Shown piece after piece: positions 52,813-63,629 of a stretch of DNA of 64,000 bases. Under the pieces are notes generated by a model that was given only the letters and a program-made list of their open reading frames with translations, ran no database searches and was not told the DNA's origin. The DNA lies in NCBI GenBank assembly GCA_017615545.1, contig JAFZZY010000008.1, positions 39,816 through 103,815 on the forward strand, in the 5' to 3' direction. This stretch comes from Lachnospiraceae bacterium. GTDB taxonomy: Bacteria; Bacillota; Clostridia; Lachnospirales; Lachnospiraceae. The stretch's first letter is position 1. The number at the start of each line of letters is the position of its first letter. The position numbers and the translations under genes are program-made.

Positions 52813-55800
52813 TTACATGACATCAAAATACTTGTTGATCAGTTCGTTTTTCGCCTCGCACGCGAGCAATGCTTCCTCGAGGCGTTTATCCTGTCCCTGT
52901 GCGTACAGCGTACCGATCTGGTTGATCGTATCGAACACGCTCCCCTGGCGCACAAACGACATATCGTTCGACAAAACTTCTTTCTTCACGGTGACGCTCA
53001 CCGGGCCGGACGCGCTGTCGCGCTCCTCCACGATCGAGTAGTTCATCGTCTCATCCGCGAACAGTACCACCTGCGTCACGAAGATACCGTGATACATTTC
53101 CTTCATGGCAGCCACGTCCTCGTGGTCGCTTCCTGACATGCGGCTGTGGATATATACGCGGCGCGCCCCACTCGCACGGTGCTCAAGCAGGAACTTTCCG
53201 TTCAGTTCCGCCGGGCAGGACACCTTCGTCCAGAGTCTTCCGTAGAAGCCGAACATCAGGCCCTTCTTACACAGACGGTCGAGCAGGAGTTCACAATAGG
53301 AAAGCTGCTCGCGCGTCAGGTGCTCGACGCTCGAATAGTAGCACAAAAGGGCGATATTGCAAAGGTCCAGATCCACATACGGGCTGTCCTTCAGCATGCA
53401 ATAGTCTTCCAAAACCGCGAAGATACGCTCTTCCATCGGTTTCTCGAGAACGAAGTAACGGTACGAGCAGACCACGTAGTACGCGCGCTCCAGGATCTCC
53501 GTCACCTTCATCTGACGGCGGTAAATGTCGTACACATCGTCGAGCTGCTCCCAGTCGCCGGAGAACAGTTTCTGCGCGAGGACACGCTCCGCCATCTCGC
53601 CGCACGGGATCTTCTGGCGGTTCGCCTCGAACATCACGCGGCACATCATATCACTCGGTCCGTCGTAGTAGGTCAACAGATAAACGAGTGTGGTGGAATT
53701 GTAAACATTTTTCGTAAACAGGTACAGGCACAGATAGCCGAGGTGCTCGTCGCCGGCAGCATTGGCCGATTTGATCACGGACGAAAGCACGGTCAGCAGG
53801 CTCTCGGGAGCCAGGCCGTTGATGCCGGATACCTTGATATAGTTGTAGACTGCGTCGTAATTGCCCACCTTTACCAGGCACTCGAGCGCCTTGCGGCGAT
53901 CCTGGTAGGACAGGGTCGACAGGTCGAGCTGCTCCAGCACTTCCTTATCGATGCTGCCGCCGGCGAGCGCGACATCCAGCAGTTTGGACACGATGCGCAG
54001 TTTGAATAGCGGATTGAGTTCGGCCACGTGGTACATTTCCCGCAGAAGATCTACATCCTCCGGCGCCAGTTCGTCCTTCACCAGGACTTCTTTCGTGCGG
54101 CGCAGACGGAACATAAAGTGGCCGGGGTAGACCTGCTCGCAGGTCTCCATCAACTGGCGATCCTCAAAGAGGAGCTCCTTCGTGTACGGCACGTCGAGAT
54201 AGCGATGGCCGAACGCGTCGATGAAGAAGATCATGCAGTTATCCATGAACAGGGGCGCGCAGCAAATGCCGTTCTCCAGCGGCAGCGTATCCTCGTAGTT
54301 GAGCTCCGGATAGCGAAGCACCATGGACTGCATCTTCGGGTTGCTGCAGGAGAATTCGTACGCCATGAGCAGGTTCGGCAGCACCTTCGCCAGGCGCTCG
54401 TCGATCATTTCCTGCACGATCAGGTGGCGGTACAGCGGAACGAGTTTGCGGCTGATGCGTCCCTCGAGGAGCTTCGTGAGCGCGTACTCTTCCATCATCG
54501 GGCGGTACTCGCGGTACACCGGGCTGTCCTGCGGGTAGAACATCAAAACGTTCTCATAGAGTTTTTCCTGCAGATCATCCTTCATGTTGTTGCTGTAGGT
54601 AAAGAACAGCAGAACTTCCTTCGGGATGGGCTTTTTATAATCTGCCGGGAGGCAGTACATATAGACTTCATTGAGCGACGTGATGGCCAGATGGCGCTCC
54701 ACGCCCATCTCGTACCACTGGAAATCTCTTTCGTCGCGGTAGCCGCTGCGGATCAGGTAACCCAGCAGCATCTCGAGCATCGCGTCGGTCGGATATTTTT
54801 TGCACAGGTAGGTGAGCAGGCGGCGTGTGAACGGCTTATACTTCTGCTCATGCGAGGCGGCGCGTGCCACTTCCACGCTCATCTCCTCGGACAGAAGTCC
54901 CTTACGGGCTCCGAAGTATACGACCTGGAGTTCGAAGGAATTGAGCACACGAAGAAGATCGGGCTGGCTACGGTAGTGCTCGATCGCGATCAGGTACAGA
55001 AGCGGACTTCTGCAGCCGTTCTTATACAGTTCTTTCAGCCGCAGCAGCGCCAGGCTGGAGTTCTCCTTCAGGGAGTTGTCGACCTCCATCAGGAGCATCA
55101 TCAGGACAGGGTCCTGGCCATTTTCCGCATAGTACTTATTGATCAATGCGGACGCGGTCTCCATGTGCTCCTTCTCCTGTGTGAACAGGGCACGCAGATA
55201 GAGGTAGAAGCAGTAATGGCGGTTATTGACCAGGCGGTTCTGCATGATGGGCTCGCGCACCTCATCCAGCAGAAGGTCTGCCTCTTCCGGATGTTTGCGG
55301 AGCATATCCACGTAAATGAGCATGAGGGTATAACCGGAGCGATCTGAGACATCCTCCGTTTCCTCACGCAGTTTTTTCAGGGAAGTGTAAAGGGATTTCA
55401 GACGGCGCTTCTGCTCTGCGAGCGCTTTCAGGCTGACTGCGATACGGTAAGCCACGAAATCCTGCATCAGGTTGAAACTGGAACGCTTACGCAGGAAGTC
55501 CGAACGGGACGCGAAACGCGTAAGCTCCTGCTGGGTAATGCTGACACGGAAAGTCTTATCGCCTTTCGCCGTCGTGAACAGGATGTCCGCAACGTTCAGC
55601 CCCTGGGCCAGCAGGTCCGCCTTTATCGTATAACGAAATACGTACGTATCGTCGACAAAATCATTGGATGTGATGTGGTCGGTGGACAGTTCGATATAGT
55701 CGGCGCTGCAGGAAACATACAGGTCGCCGTAGCCCCAGGTATTCTTCTGGAGCACGATCTCACCGCCGACGTCTTCCGTCAGCTCGGAGTAGTTTTTGAT

Positions 55801-56397
55801 CGGGTCGCCTTCCATCGTGAACACGAGCGAAGGCTTCGCGCCGATACCGGACAGGAACTCCTCGACACCGCGCTCGACATTGCGATCGGACACAAGGGTC
55901 TGGTACAGGGCGATCTGGTCCGGGTTCTTCAGGATGTTCGAATCCATGAAGGCCTTTGAGCGGAAGAAACGATACGCGGCTTCGGGTTCTTTCGCCGTGA
56001 AATCGGCAAAATCATAGACGGAACGGATCACGCGTCCCTCGCTACCGTACACCGGCTCCTCCATCGAGAACGCGAACGGAATCTTGATCACGCCGGCATT
56101 CGTCACCAGAGTGAACCCGCCTTCGATCACTGCCTGTGCGGACAATGTATTGGTATTCACCTCATAGAAGATATCGCAGCTCCGTCCGTAAAACGTCGGG
56201 TGCGTGATGTTTACACGACTGTGCGACGAATACACCACGCCTTTCAAGGCGATCCCGTTCGTCGAATCGACGTGGATGGACGCCTTATACGTGATGTCTA
56301 ATGGAAGTCTTTGTTCAATCTGTACGGGATTTATGGCAAGCGCGGGCGTCGTGATCTCAACCTGTCCGTTTGCCAATTCGCGAATGCGCTCTTTCAT
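52813..56397 (-). CDS. DUF5717-type giant helical-repeat protein
   Basis: 1194 residues from the ATG at 56397 behind GGAGGAC. The first 310 residues are beta-rich with immunoglobulin-like repeats (RLPLDITYKASIHVDSTNGI, NTNTLSAQAVIEGGFTLVT). Residues 330-1050 are a long alpha-solenoid of TPR-like helices (YCFYLYLRALFTQEKEHMET, LLYLIAIEHYRSQPDLLRVL). The last 120 are beta-rich again. No catalytic motif, signal or membrane span. I recall the family as DUF5717, of unknown function. It leads an operon with DUF5716 and a helical-repeat protein, suggesting a large scaffold complex. Confidence 0.75.
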   Translation of the reverse strand: MKERIRELANGQVEITTPALAINPVQIEQRLPLDITYKASIHVDSTNGIALKGVVYSSHSRVNITHPTFYGRSCDIFYEVNTNTLSAQAVIEGGFTLVTNAGVIKIPFAFSMEEPVYGSEGRVIRSVYDFADFTAKEPEAAYRFFRSKAFMDSNILKNPDQIALYQTLVSDRNVERGVEEFLSGIGAKPSLVFTMEGDPIKNYSELTEDVGGEIVLQKNTWGYGDLYVSCSADYIELSTDHITSNDFVDDTYVFRYTIKADLLAQGLNVADILFTTAKGDKTFRVSITQQELTRFASRSDFLRKRSSFNLMQDFVAYRIAVSLKALAEQKRRLKSLYTSLKKLREETEDVSDRSGYTLMLIYVDMLRKHPEEADLLLDEVREPIMQNRLVNNRHYCFYLYLRALFTQEKEHMETASALINKYYAENGQDPVLMMLLMEVDNSLKENSSLALLRLKELYKNGCRSPLLYLIAIEHYRSQPDLLRVLNSFELQVVYFGARKGLLSEEMSVEVARAASHEQKYKPFTRRLLTYLCKKYPTDAMLEMLLGYLIRSGYRDERDFQWYEMGVERHLAITSLNEVYMYCLPADYKKPIPKEVLLFFTYSNNMKDDLQEKLYENVLMFYPQDSPVYREYRPMMEEYALTKLLEGRISRKLVPLYRHLIVQEMIDERLAKVLPNLLMAYEFSCSNPKMQSMVLRYPELNYEDTLPLENGICCAPLFMDNCMIFFIDAFGHRYLDVPYTKELLFEDRQLMETCEQVYPGHFMFRLRRTKEVLVKDELAPEDVDLLREMYHVAELNPLFKLRIVSKLLDVALAGGSIDKEVLEQLDLSTLSYQDRRKALECLVKVGNYDAVYNYIKVSGINGLAPESLLTVLSSVIKSANAAGDEHLGYLCLYLFTKNVYNSTTLVYLLTYYDGPSDMMCRVMFEANRQKIPCGEMAERVLAQKLFSGDWEQLDDVYDIYRRQMKVTEILERAYYVVCSYRYFVLEKPMEERIFAVLEDYCMLKDSPYVDLDLCNIALLCYYSSVEHLTREQLSYCELLLDRLCKKGLMFGFYGRLWTKVSCPAELNGKFLLEHRASGARRVYIHSRMSGSDHEDVAAMKEMYHGIFVTQVVLFADETMNYSIVEERDSASGPVSVTVKKEVLSNDMSFVRQGSVFDTINQIGTLYAQGQDKRLEEALLACEAKNELINKYFDVM

Positions 56398-56438
56398 GTC
56401 CTGTCCTCCGATGCGTATCTTATGACATTCCTCCCTAT

Positions 56439-56467
56439 ATTGTATCAAAATTCGTAAGATAGTACAA
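56439..56467 (-). promoter_or_regulatory. Promoter of the DUF5717 operon
   Basis: Minus strand TTGTAC (56467-56462), 17 bp, TACAAT (56444-56439). Confidence 0.6.
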
Positions 56468-56506
56468 CCGCAAAAAGGAGAAAAAAACGCAAAAAGGCAA
56501 ACAAAA

Positions 56507-56535
56507 ACAGACCGAGATCTCGGATCTCGGTCTGT
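56507..56535 (-). terminator. Terminator of the clp-lon-LCP unit
   Basis: Perfect 12-bp stem ACAGACCGAGAT with ATCTCGGTCTGT, 5-nt loop, then TTTTTGTTTG on the minus strand, after the unknown anchored protein. Confidence 0.85.
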
Positions 56536-56546
56536 CCTGATATGTG

Positions 56547-57149
56547 CTATGATTCACCAAACGGATCAAACAGGATCTCCAAAGGTGCATCCGGCAGATC
56601 ATAATCTTTGTAATACACGCAAAAGCCTGCGATCATGATCACCTTACTGTGCGTTTCGTCTGTGAAATATATGATGCGGGTCATTCCGCTGCCGCCTTTA
56701 AAATCCGGTGCATATGCCACCTCATCAAATGCAGTCATGACGGCATTCTCCCATTTTTCTTCCTTCGTCGGAAGATCCGTCAACCCGTTGCATATCTCGA
56801 TCGCCTTCTCCTTCGTCAGGTAAGGCGCATCTGCGGGTATCTTATTTTCCAGGATCAGTATCTGCTTGATATACCCACTCTCAAGTCCGCCTATTACCGG
56901 GTCCTTAATGATCCTCGGATCATGAAGGTACTTCTCATAATAGGATGGCTCGTACGCTGAAATCGTCTCTTTGGTAAAAACCGCTTTTGTTGCTTTTGTT
57001 GCCTGAACCGACTCCTCACCGGTTTCCGGTACCGATTCCTTTTCTCTATACGAACGAAATCCGGGAAACACATAATAGATCACGTAGGCGATCGCGACCA
57101 TCGACAGGCAGACCAATTGGACCCGAAAACGAATTTTGCGACTGGACAT
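56547..57149 (-). CDS. Membrane-anchored protein of unknown function
   Basis: 200 residues from the ATG at 57149, eight bases after AAGGAG; a GTG inside that site is rejected. One N-terminal span (VQLVCLSMVAIAYVIYYVF), a low-complexity Thr/Lys/Ala linker, and a soluble domain probably outside the cell (APYLTKEKAIEICNGLTDLP, TRIIYFTDETHSKVIMIAGF). It lies 45 bp after the LCP gene, so a cell-surface role is plausible, but the family is not recognised. Confidence 0.65.
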   Translation of the reverse strand: MSSRKIRFRVQLVCLSMVAIAYVIYYVFPGFRSYREKESVPETGEESVQATKATKAVFTKETISAYEPSYYEKYLHDPRIIKDPVIGGLESGYIKQILILENKIPADAPYLTKEKAIEICNGLTDLPTKEEKWENAVMTAFDEVAYAPDFKGGSGMTRIIYFTDETHSKVIMIAGFCVYYKDYDLPDAPLEILFDPFGES

Positions 57150-57194
57150 AACGCTCACTCCTTAACTATAGCAGTTCAATGCAATACCAACGAT

Positions 57195-58433
57195 TTATCT
57201 TCCATAGATCACGGCGTTGAGATAGTTCCGGGCTGCCACCAGGTCGACCGAGATCACGCTCTTGCCGTCGATGCGAACACCGGTGCCCATGCCGTCGGCC
57301 GGGATGCGCGCCTCATTGATCGTATACTTCAAGAGGGAGGGCGCGCTCGTGATCAGCGAGTTTACATAGCCTCTGTCCAGATTTGTGGAGATCAGGGGCA
57401 ATGTATTATTCAGGAACGAGTCGATCTCGAAGATGCCCATGCCGCGGAGTTTGGAAGCTACCGCGTTCAGGACCTCTCTCTGGCGCTGCGTACGTGCATA
57501 GTCCGAGCCGACATAGCGGATACGGGAATATGCGAGCGCCTGGCGACCGTTGAGGAGCTGCGCTCCCACCTGTCCTTCCGGATACTTGCTGTCGTTGGGA
57601 TCGAGACCGAAGATACGGTTGATCTCACGCAGATAGCTGTTGATGTACTGGATCTCATTAGCCTCGACGCCGACGGTAACACCGCCGATGTTGTCGATGA
57701 TCTGAGGGAAACTTACAAAATTCACACGTGCGAAACCATCGATGTGGATACCGAAGTTCAGCTCAATGGTCTGCATCAAAAGGTTCGCGCCGCCGTACGC
57801 ATGTGCGGCATTCAGGCGATTGTTGCCGCGGCCCGGGATGGCCACATAACAGTCACGCATCAGGGATGTCATCGTGATGGTCTTCGTCTTATCATTGATC
57901 GACAGAATGATCATCGTGTCGGAACGCCCCGCGTTGGAATCGCCGCGCGCGTCAATGCCGATCAGCAGGATGTTCTTCACATTTTCATCCGTCTGCACGG
58001 CCGGCAGGGTGATCGGCTTTGAAGGTGCCTTCGTCGGTTTTGTGGCCGGATCGCCTTCACTTCCCGCCGGATCTCCGTTCGTTCCGGAATCGTCGGGCGT
58101 GCCCGGGATCACCAGATTTCCGTTCTCATCCGTGGTCGCATTCTCCAACTGGCTGAGAAGGTCGTCGATATTCTTTACCACTTCCTCCGGCGAGTCACTT
58201 CCCGCCTCCGTTTCGTCATCTTCCGGCGGCAGCGTCTCGTCAGGCGCCATCGTCACGTCATCGTACACATAGTTTAACAAACCTGAATAACGGTTCGGCA
58301 GAATAATAAAATAAAAGATCACGCCGACCATAGCCAGGATCGCCAGAAGAAGAAATACCGTGATGAAGATGCTCATCCCCTTACTACGGCGTTTCTTTTT
58401 CTTCTTCACCGTCTTTTTCTGTTCTTCACTCAT
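57195..58433 (-). CDS. LytR-CpsA-Psr (LCP) family cell-wall glycopolymer ligase
   Basis: 412 residues. A basic cytosolic tail (KKTVKKKKKRRSKG), one span (IFITVFLLLAILAMVGVIFY), an acidic low-complexity linker (70-150), and the LCP domain. Conserved motifs: LLIGIDARGDSNAGRSDTMI, SLMRDCYVAIPG, NNRLNAAHAYGG and, near the end, QALAYSRIRYVGSDYARTQR. LCP proteins transfer polyprenyl-linked wall polymers such as teichoic acid or capsule onto peptidoglycan. The frame overlaps engB by 8 bp, indicating co-expression. Confidence 0.93.
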   Translation of the reverse strand: MSEEQKKTVKKKKKRRSKGMSIFITVFLLLAILAMVGVIFYFIILPNRYSGLLNYVYDDVTMAPDETLPPEDDETEAGSDSPEEVVKNIDDLLSQLENATTDENGNLVIPGTPDDSGTNGDPAGSEGDPATKPTKAPSKPITLPAVQTDENVKNILLIGIDARGDSNAGRSDTMIILSINDKTKTITMTSLMRDCYVAIPGRGNNRLNAAHAYGGANLLMQTIELNFGIHIDGFARVNFVSFPQIIDNIGGVTVGVEANEIQYINSYLREINRIFGLDPNDSKYPEGQVGAQLLNGRQALAYSRIRYVGSDYARTQRQREVLNAVASKLRGMGIFEIDSFLNNTLPLISTNLDRGYVNSLITSAPSLLKYTINEARIPADGMGTGVRIDGKSVISVDLVAARNYLNAVIYGR

Positions 58434-59025
58434 TGTTTACCTCCGAAATCGCCTGATCGATGACCTTCCAGAGTTCATCCCTGCCCTGCTTCGTCTCTGA
58501 CGAAAAAGGGATCAGCACATCATCCGGGCGCATGCCCAGCTTCTTGCGGATCAGACTGCACTGCTTCTGCAGTTGGCTGCGATTGATCTTGTCGAGTTTC
58601 GTCGCGATCACGATGGGGCGGTAGCCCGCATTCGCGATCCAATCAAACATCTGACAATCATGTAACGCAGGTTCGTGCCGAATATCTACAAGCAAAAAAA
58701 CATGTTTCAGATTTTCGGACATACGAAGATAGCGCTCGATCATGCGTCCCCAGCGCTCCTTCTCTTCCTGTGACACCTTCGCATACCCATAACCGGGCAG
58801 GTCCACGAGGTACACTTCTTTGCTTATATTATAAAAATTGATGGTCTGTGTCTTTCCGGGCTGCGCGCTCGTTCTCGCATAGGATTTGCGGTTCATCAGC
58901 GCGTTGATCAGCGAAGATTTGCCGACGTTGGATTTGCCGGCAAATGCTACTTCGGGCAGTTTTGTCTCGGGCAATTTACTCGTGACGCCGCACACAAACT
59001 CCAGTTCCACACTACGAATGATCAT
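58426..59025 (-). CDS. engB: Ribosome biogenesis GTP-binding protein EngB/YsxC
   Basis: 199 residues, full length. A GTPase needed for 50S subunit assembly. G1 is GKSNVGKS (30-37), G2 lies in SAQPGKTQTINFY, G3 is DLPGYGYAKV and G4 is TKLDKINRSQ. The gene is 8 bp after lon, in the order lon-engB typical of Firmicutes. Confidence 0.97.
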   Translation of the reverse strand: MIIRSVELEFVCGVTSKLPETKLPEVAFAGKSNVGKSSLINALMNRKSYARTSAQPGKTQTINFYNISKEVYLVDLPGYGYAKVSQEEKERWGRMIERYLRMSENLKHVFLLVDIRHEPALHDCQMFDWIANAGYRPIVIATKLDKINRSQLQKQCSLIRKKLGMRPDDVLIPFSSETKQGRDELWKVIDQAISEVNNE

Positions 59026-59033
59026 GGGTCCTC

Positions 59034-61388
59034 CTATCTCGCGAAGGCCGATGCGATCACATCGTTCATGGCATTCACATAGCAGATGTCCAGGCCGTCC
59101 ACGATCTCACCGGACAGTTCCGCCACATCGGGACGGTTGCGGTCCGGAACCAGCACGGTCGTCATGCCTGCCATCTTCGCCGCGAGGAGTTTCTCCTTCA
59201 GGCCGCCGATGGGCAGCACGCGTCCGCGCAGCGTGACCTCGCCGGTCATGGCGACATCGCCTCGTACCTCACGCAAGATCACGGCCGACAGGATCGCCGT
59301 CGCCAGCGTGATCCCTGCGGACGGACCGTCCTTCGGAACCGCGCCTTCCGGCACATGCACGTGGATGTCGTGCGTCTCGAAGAAATCGGGCGCAACGTCG
59401 TAATCCGGCGCGACAAAACGCACGTAACTCAACGCCGTCATGGCAGATTCCTTCATGACGTCGCCCAGTTTACCGGTCAGTTTCAGTTCACCCTTACCGG
59501 GCATGACATTGACCTCGATGTCCAGCGTGTCGCCGCCTGCGCCCGTCCAGGCCAGGCCATGGACCACGCCAATCTGCGGCACCAGTTCGCCTTTATCGTC
59601 CGTCCGGCCGCGGCCCAGCAGGGCACGCGCCTCGTCGGGCGTCACATTAAAGACCGCACTGCGATCTTCCATCTCCAACAGTTTGCGGGCATACTTGCGG
59701 CAGATCTCGCCGATGCGGCGCTCCAGAGCGCGCACGCCTGCCTCCCGCGTATATTCGCGGATCATCACCAGGATCGTATCATCGGAAAATGTCACCTGTC
59801 CCGACGCCAGGCCGTTCTTCTCGACCTGCTTCTTCACCAGGTAATCCTTCGCGATATGCAGTTTCTCATTTTCCGTGTAACCCGAAAGCTCGATGATCTC
59901 CATGCGGTCGTACAGCGGCGCCGGGATGTCCGAAGCATCGTTCGCCGTCGCGATGAACATGACCTTCGAGAGGTCCATCGGAACCTCCAGATAGTGGTCG
60001 CGGAACGCATGGTTCTGCTCGTAATCCAGCACCTCCAGCATCGCGGACGCAGGATCCCCATGCAGGTCCTTACTCATTTTGTCGATCTCATCCAGCAGGA
60101 TCAGCGGATTGTTGACGCCCGCCTGCTTCATCGCATGGGCAATGCGTCCCGGCATGGCGCCGACGTAGGTCTTGCGGTGGCCGCGGATCTCCGCCTCGTC
60201 CCGCACGCCGCCCAGGCTGATGCGCACGAAGGCGCGCCGCAGGGCGCGGGCAATGGATGTCGCCACGGAGGTCTTTCCGCATCCGGGCGGGCCGACCAGG
60301 CAGATCAGCGTGCCCTGCACCTTCTCGGACAGCAGGTAGACCGCGAGATAGTCGAGGATGCGCTCCTTCACCTTCTCGAGGCCGTAGTGGTCCGCCTCCA
60401 ACACCTCTTCCACGCGTTTGATATCGGAAAATACCTCCCCGCTCTTATTCCAGGGAAGCTCCAACATGGTCTCCAAATACGTCTGGATCACAGCCTTCTC
60501 CTGGCTGCCCGGCGGCATGGAACCCATACGGTTCATCTCTTTCTTCAGTTTCTCCAGAACCTCCTCCGGCGCGTCAAGCTCCGCGATCTTCTGCTCGAGT
60601 TCGCTCATCTGCGCCTCTTCGTCATCACCGACTTCCTTCTTCAGGGCGCGGATCTGCTCACGGATGAAGAATTCCTTCTGGTTTTTGTCAATGCTCGCCT
60701 TCACCTTTTGGTTCAGCTCCTGGCGCAGTGTCTCCACCTGCGTACGGTCCTTCAAAAACTGCAGGACGATCAGCGCACGTTTCGTCTCGTTATTCTCCTC
60801 CAGGTAGATCTGCTGCATGGGCGGGCGGCAGAACGGCATGCGAATGACCTGGTTCATAAGCGAAGCCAGATCGGGCGCCGGCGCACTCATCGCCGTGCGG
60901 TCCGAAACGCCGGCCAAACGCAACATGTGCGCCCGCTCGTCGCGGATGCTCTCGTAAAGCGCCTCTCGCTCCTGCTCGGAGATGTCCTCCAGGCGCATGA
61001 TGAGCGGCTGCGATGCCACCAGACCGGACCAGTATTCGTCGCCCTCCATGGAGAGGCGCTTACCGCGGTCCACCACGCGCACACGCATGACCAGGTTATC
61101 ATTGTCATTTTTATACACACGAAGAACACGCCCGATACCGCCGATGTCATAGACCTCGCTCGGCGCAGGATCCGCAGAGGAAGCATCCTTCTGCATGAAT
61201 AATCCGACATAGAGGTCATCGGTCGAAACGGTATCCAGGCCCTCCTCGATACACGTCAGCTTCACGCGCATCCTCTGCGCGACCGCCTTCGATCTCTCCC
61301 TTTTTACTTCAATGGTCAGGTCCTGGTCCGGCAGCGGAACGATGTCCCGCAGGATCAGGATCGGAACCTCTTTGTAAAACTCTTTCAT
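59034..61388 (-). CDS. lon: ATP-dependent protease La (Lon)
   Basis: 784 residues, full length. Cytosolic AAA+ protease degrading damaged and regulatory proteins. The N-terminal LON domain ([20 protein letters not shown]) is followed by the ATPase with Walker A GPPGCGKT (366-373) and Walker [12 protein letters not shown], then the protease domain with the catalytic dyad S690 ([10 protein letters not shown]) and K733 (GGLKEKLL). The gene lies between clpX (121-bp gap with a hairpin) and engB (8 bp). Confidence 0.97.
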   Translation of the reverse strand: MKEFYKEVPILILRDIVPLPDQDLTIEVKRERSKAVAQRMRVKLTCIEEGLDTVSTDDLYVGLFMQKDASSADPAPSEVYDIGGIGRVLRVYKNDNDNLVMRVRVVDRGKRLSMEGDEYWSGLVASQPLIMRLEDISEQEREALYESIRDERAHMLRLAGVSDRTAMSAPAPDLASLMNQVIRMPFCRPPMQQIYLEENNETKRALIVLQFLKDRTQVETLRQELNQKVKASIDKNQKEFFIREQIRALKKEVGDDEEAQMSELEQKIAELDAPEEVLEKLKKEMNRMGSMPPGSQEKAVIQTYLETMLELPWNKSGEVFSDIKRVEEVLEADHYGLEKVKERILDYLAVYLLSEKVQGTLICLVGPPGCGKTSVATSIARALRRAFVRISLGGVRDEAEIRGHRKTYVGAMPGRIAHAMKQAGVNNPLILLDEIDKMSKDLHGDPASAMLEVLDYEQNHAFRDHYLEVPMDLSKVMFIATANDASDIPAPLYDRMEIIELSGYTENEKLHIAKDYLVKKQVEKNGLASGQVTFSDDTILVMIREYTREAGVRALERRIGEICRKYARKLLEMEDRSAVFNVTPDEARALLGRGRTDDKGELVPQIGVVHGLAWTGAGGDTLDIEVNVMPGKGELKLTGKLGDVMKESAMTALSYVRFVAPDYDVAPDFFETHDIHVHVPEGAVPKDGPSAGITLATAILSAVILREVRGDVAMTGEVTLRGRVLPIGGLKEKLLAAKMAGMTTVLVPDRNRPDVAELSGEIVDGLDICYVNAMNDVIASAFAR

Positions 61389-61440
61389 ATAAACTCCCTA
61401 CGACAGGCCTTCTGCGAAAACCTGCCCTATAAACGAACGG

Positions 61441-61466
61441 CGAGTAGGAGGGGCGCTCCTACTCGG
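61441..61466. other. Hairpin between clpX and lon
   Basis: CGAGTAGGAG and CTCCTACTCG, a perfect 10-bp inverted repeat with a 6-nt loop. It lacks a U-run and may be an RNA processing or partial termination site between the two protease genes. Confidence 0.5.
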
Positions 61467-61509
61467 TTCTATTTCTCAGTTAAATCTTTGATTTACAAGC
61501 TCGTGCGCC

Positions 61510-62817
61510 TTACGCCGGCTCGGGCTGTCCGGCCTGACTTTCGGCAAATGATTGCGCTCTTCTGCGCTGTGCGATCACCTCAGGATCGCGGTACGTGTAC
61601 TCCGGATCAGAGTGCTTCTCCACCGCTTCCTTCGTGATACGGCAGGTTGCGATCGAGTCATCCGACGGAACCTCGTACATGGTGTCCATCATGATGTCTT
61701 CCAGGATGGCACGCAGGCCTCTGGCTCCGGTCTTCCGCTCCAGCGAAAGATCCGCGATCGCGAGCAATGCGTCCTCGTCGAATTCGAGTTTTACCTCGTC
61801 GAGTGACAGCATGTACTGATACTGGCGGACGATGGCGTTCTTCGGCTCGGTCAGGATGCGAACTAAAGCGTCGCGATCCAGCAGATCCAGAGAAACCGTG
61901 ATCGGAACACGGCCGACAAACTCCGGAATGATACCGAACTTCACCAGATCCTGGGGCAGAACCTCGCGGAACAGTTCGCCTGTATTCTTCTCGACCTTAC
62001 TCTCCACGTTCGAGTTGAAGCCCATGGACTTCTTACCGATGCGGGCTTCGATGATATTGTCCAAACCGTCGAATGCACCGCCGCAGATAAACAGGATATT
62101 CGTAGTGTCAATGTGCAAAAGTTCCTGCTGGGGATGCTTACGTCCGCCCTGCGGGGGAACGCTGGCAACCGTGCCTTCCAGGATCTTCAAAAGTGCCTGC
62201 TGTACGCCCTCACCGGATACGTCACGGGTCACGGAAACATTTTCCGATTTCTTCGCGATCTTATCGATCTCATCGATGTATACGATGCCGTACTGCGCGC
62301 GCTCGATGTCGTAATCCGCTGCCTGGATCAGTTTCAGCAGGATGTTCTCAACATCCTCGCCGACATAACCGGCCTCGGTGAGCGTCGTCGCGTCCGCGAT
62401 GGCAAAAGGAACGTTCAAGATCTTCGCCAAAGACTGTGCCAGGAAGGTCTTACCGCAACCGGTCGGACCCAAAAGCAGGATGTTGGACTTCTGCAGGTCG
62501 ACTTCGGAATTATCCGCGTGGTTGACGCGCTTATAGTGGTTGTAAACCGCTACGGAGAGCGCCTTCTTCGCCTGCTCCTGTCCTACGACATACTCGTCCA
62601 GATGACGTTTGATCTCCTTCGGATACATGAGACGCACCAGATCGTAGTCTCCACGGTCCGGCTTCTCGATCATCTCCATGCAGAGATTTACACAGTCTTC
62701 ACAGATATAGGTTCCGGCATAGCTTCCGCCGAACAGCCGTCCTCGGACTTCCTTCTCGGTCCTACCGCAGAAGCCACAGCGAATGACGTCTTTTGCCTCT
62801 TTGTCTTTGTTATCCAT
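61510..62817 (-). CDS. clpX: ATP-dependent Clp protease ATP-binding subunit ClpX
   Basis: 435 residues. Unfolds tagged proteins and feeds them to ClpP. The N-terminal zinc domain has C14, C17, C39 and C42. Walker A is GPTGCGKT (117-124), Walker B is [10 protein letters not shown], and pore-loop and sensor regions are intact ([18 protein letters not shown]). The C-terminal [20 protein letters not shown] is typical. It begins 102 bp after clpP. Hairpins lie in the gap, so some regulation between the two is possible. Confidence 0.97.
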   Translation of the reverse strand: MDNKDKEAKDVIRCGFCGRTEKEVRGRLFGGSYAGTYICEDCVNLCMEMIEKPDRGDYDLVRLMYPKEIKRHLDEYVVGQEQAKKALSVAVYNHYKRVNHADNSEVDLQKSNILLLGPTGCGKTFLAQSLAKILNVPFAIADATTLTEAGYVGEDVENILLKLIQAADYDIERAQYGIVYIDEIDKIAKKSENVSVTRDVSGEGVQQALLKILEGTVASVPPQGGRKHPQQELLHIDTTNILFICGGAFDGLDNIIEARIGKKSMGFNSNVESKVEKNTGELFREVLPQDLVKFGIIPEFVGRVPITVSLDLLDRDALVRILTEPKNAIVRQYQYMLSLDEVKLEFDEDALLAIADLSLERKTGARGLRAILEDIMMDTMYEVPSDDSIATCRITKEAVEKHSDPEYTYRDPEVIAQRRRAQSFAESQAGQPEPA

Positions 62818-62919
62818 GATTGATCACCTTTCAATGCCCACCGAGGATCTCGGCGGCTTCTGTCTCTTTCCTACCTCGTACTCAGCGGTTTGAGGCTCAT
62901 GCCCCTCGCGCACCGATAC

Positions 62920-63501
62920 TTAGTGGTTTGTGATAACGGCATCGATCAGGCCGTATTCCTTCGCCTGCTCAGCCGACATATAGTTGTCGCGCTCGGTGTC
63001 TCTAGCGATCTCTTCGAGCGGACGACCGCAGTTTGCTGCGAGGATCGTGTTCAACTTCTCGCGTGTCTTCAAAATGTGCTCAGCCGCGATCTGGATCTCC
63101 GTCGCCTGGCCCTGAGCGCCGCCCAGAGGCTGATGGATCATGATCTCCGCGTTCGGGAGCGCATAACGCTTACCCTTCGCGCCGCCGGACAGGAGGAAAG
63201 CTCCCATGCTGGCTGCCATGCCGATGCAAGTCGTGGAAACGTCGCACTTGATGTACTGCATGGTGTCGTAGATCGCCATACCTGCGGTAACGCTGCCGCC
63301 CGGGCTGTTGATGTAAAGGTTGATGTCCTTATTCGGGTCTTCCGACTCCAGGAACAAAAGCTGCGCAACGACCAGGCTCGCGGTCACTTCATTGACCTCC
63401 TCACCCAGGAAGATGATGCGTTCTTTCAAAAGTCTCGAATATATGTCGTACGATCTCTCGCCACGGTTTGTCTGTTCAATGACATAAGGTACCAATGCCA
63501 T
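62920..63501 (-). CDS. clpP: ATP-dependent Clp protease proteolytic subunit ClpP
   Basis: 193 residues, full length. The serine protease core that works with ClpX. The triad is S98 ([11 protein letters not shown]), H123 (MIHQPLGG) and D172 (RDTERDNYM). GGAGGTAATACATC precedes the start. It is first of the clpP-clpX-lon-engB-LCP run. I find no CtsR or CIRCE heat-shock operator upstream, but a sigma-A promoter and, farther out, palindromic array 4. Confidence 0.97.
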   Translation of the reverse strand: MALVPYVIEQTNRGERSYDIYSRLLKERIIFLGEEVNEVTASLVVAQLLFLESEDPNKDINLYINSPGGSVTAGMAIYDTMQYIKCDVSTTCIGMAASMGAFLLSGGAKGKRYALPNAEIMIHQPLGGAQGQATEIQIAAEHILKTREKLNTILAANCGRPLEEIARDTERDNYMSAEQAKEYGLIDAVITNH

Positions 63502-63561
63502 GATGTATTACCTCCGATAATTGAATTCGGCTCCGCGCGCAGGGCGCACGTCGCTCAGAAT

Positions 63562-63590
63562 ATTTTACCACAAAAATACGCCTTTGTAAA
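63562..63590 (-). promoter_or_regulatory. Promoter of clpP
   Basis: Minus strand TTTACA (63590-63585), 17 bp, TAAAAT (63567-63562), about 60 bp before the start codon. Confidence 0.65.
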
Positions 63591-63629
63591 CTCCCCACAG
63601 CATTTTGATGTGGGGCGCGGGCGGCCGCG

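Noticed and set aside
59355..61202. Long plus-strand frame opposite lon, and similar frames opposite guaA, the activator and the DUF5717 gene
   Set aside because: All are mirror frames of genes with full catalytic motifs and have no ribosome sites or known domains.
63502..63629. CtsR or CIRCE heat-shock operator at clpP
   Set aside because: Neither GGTCAAA direct repeats nor the CIRCE inverted repeat could be found.
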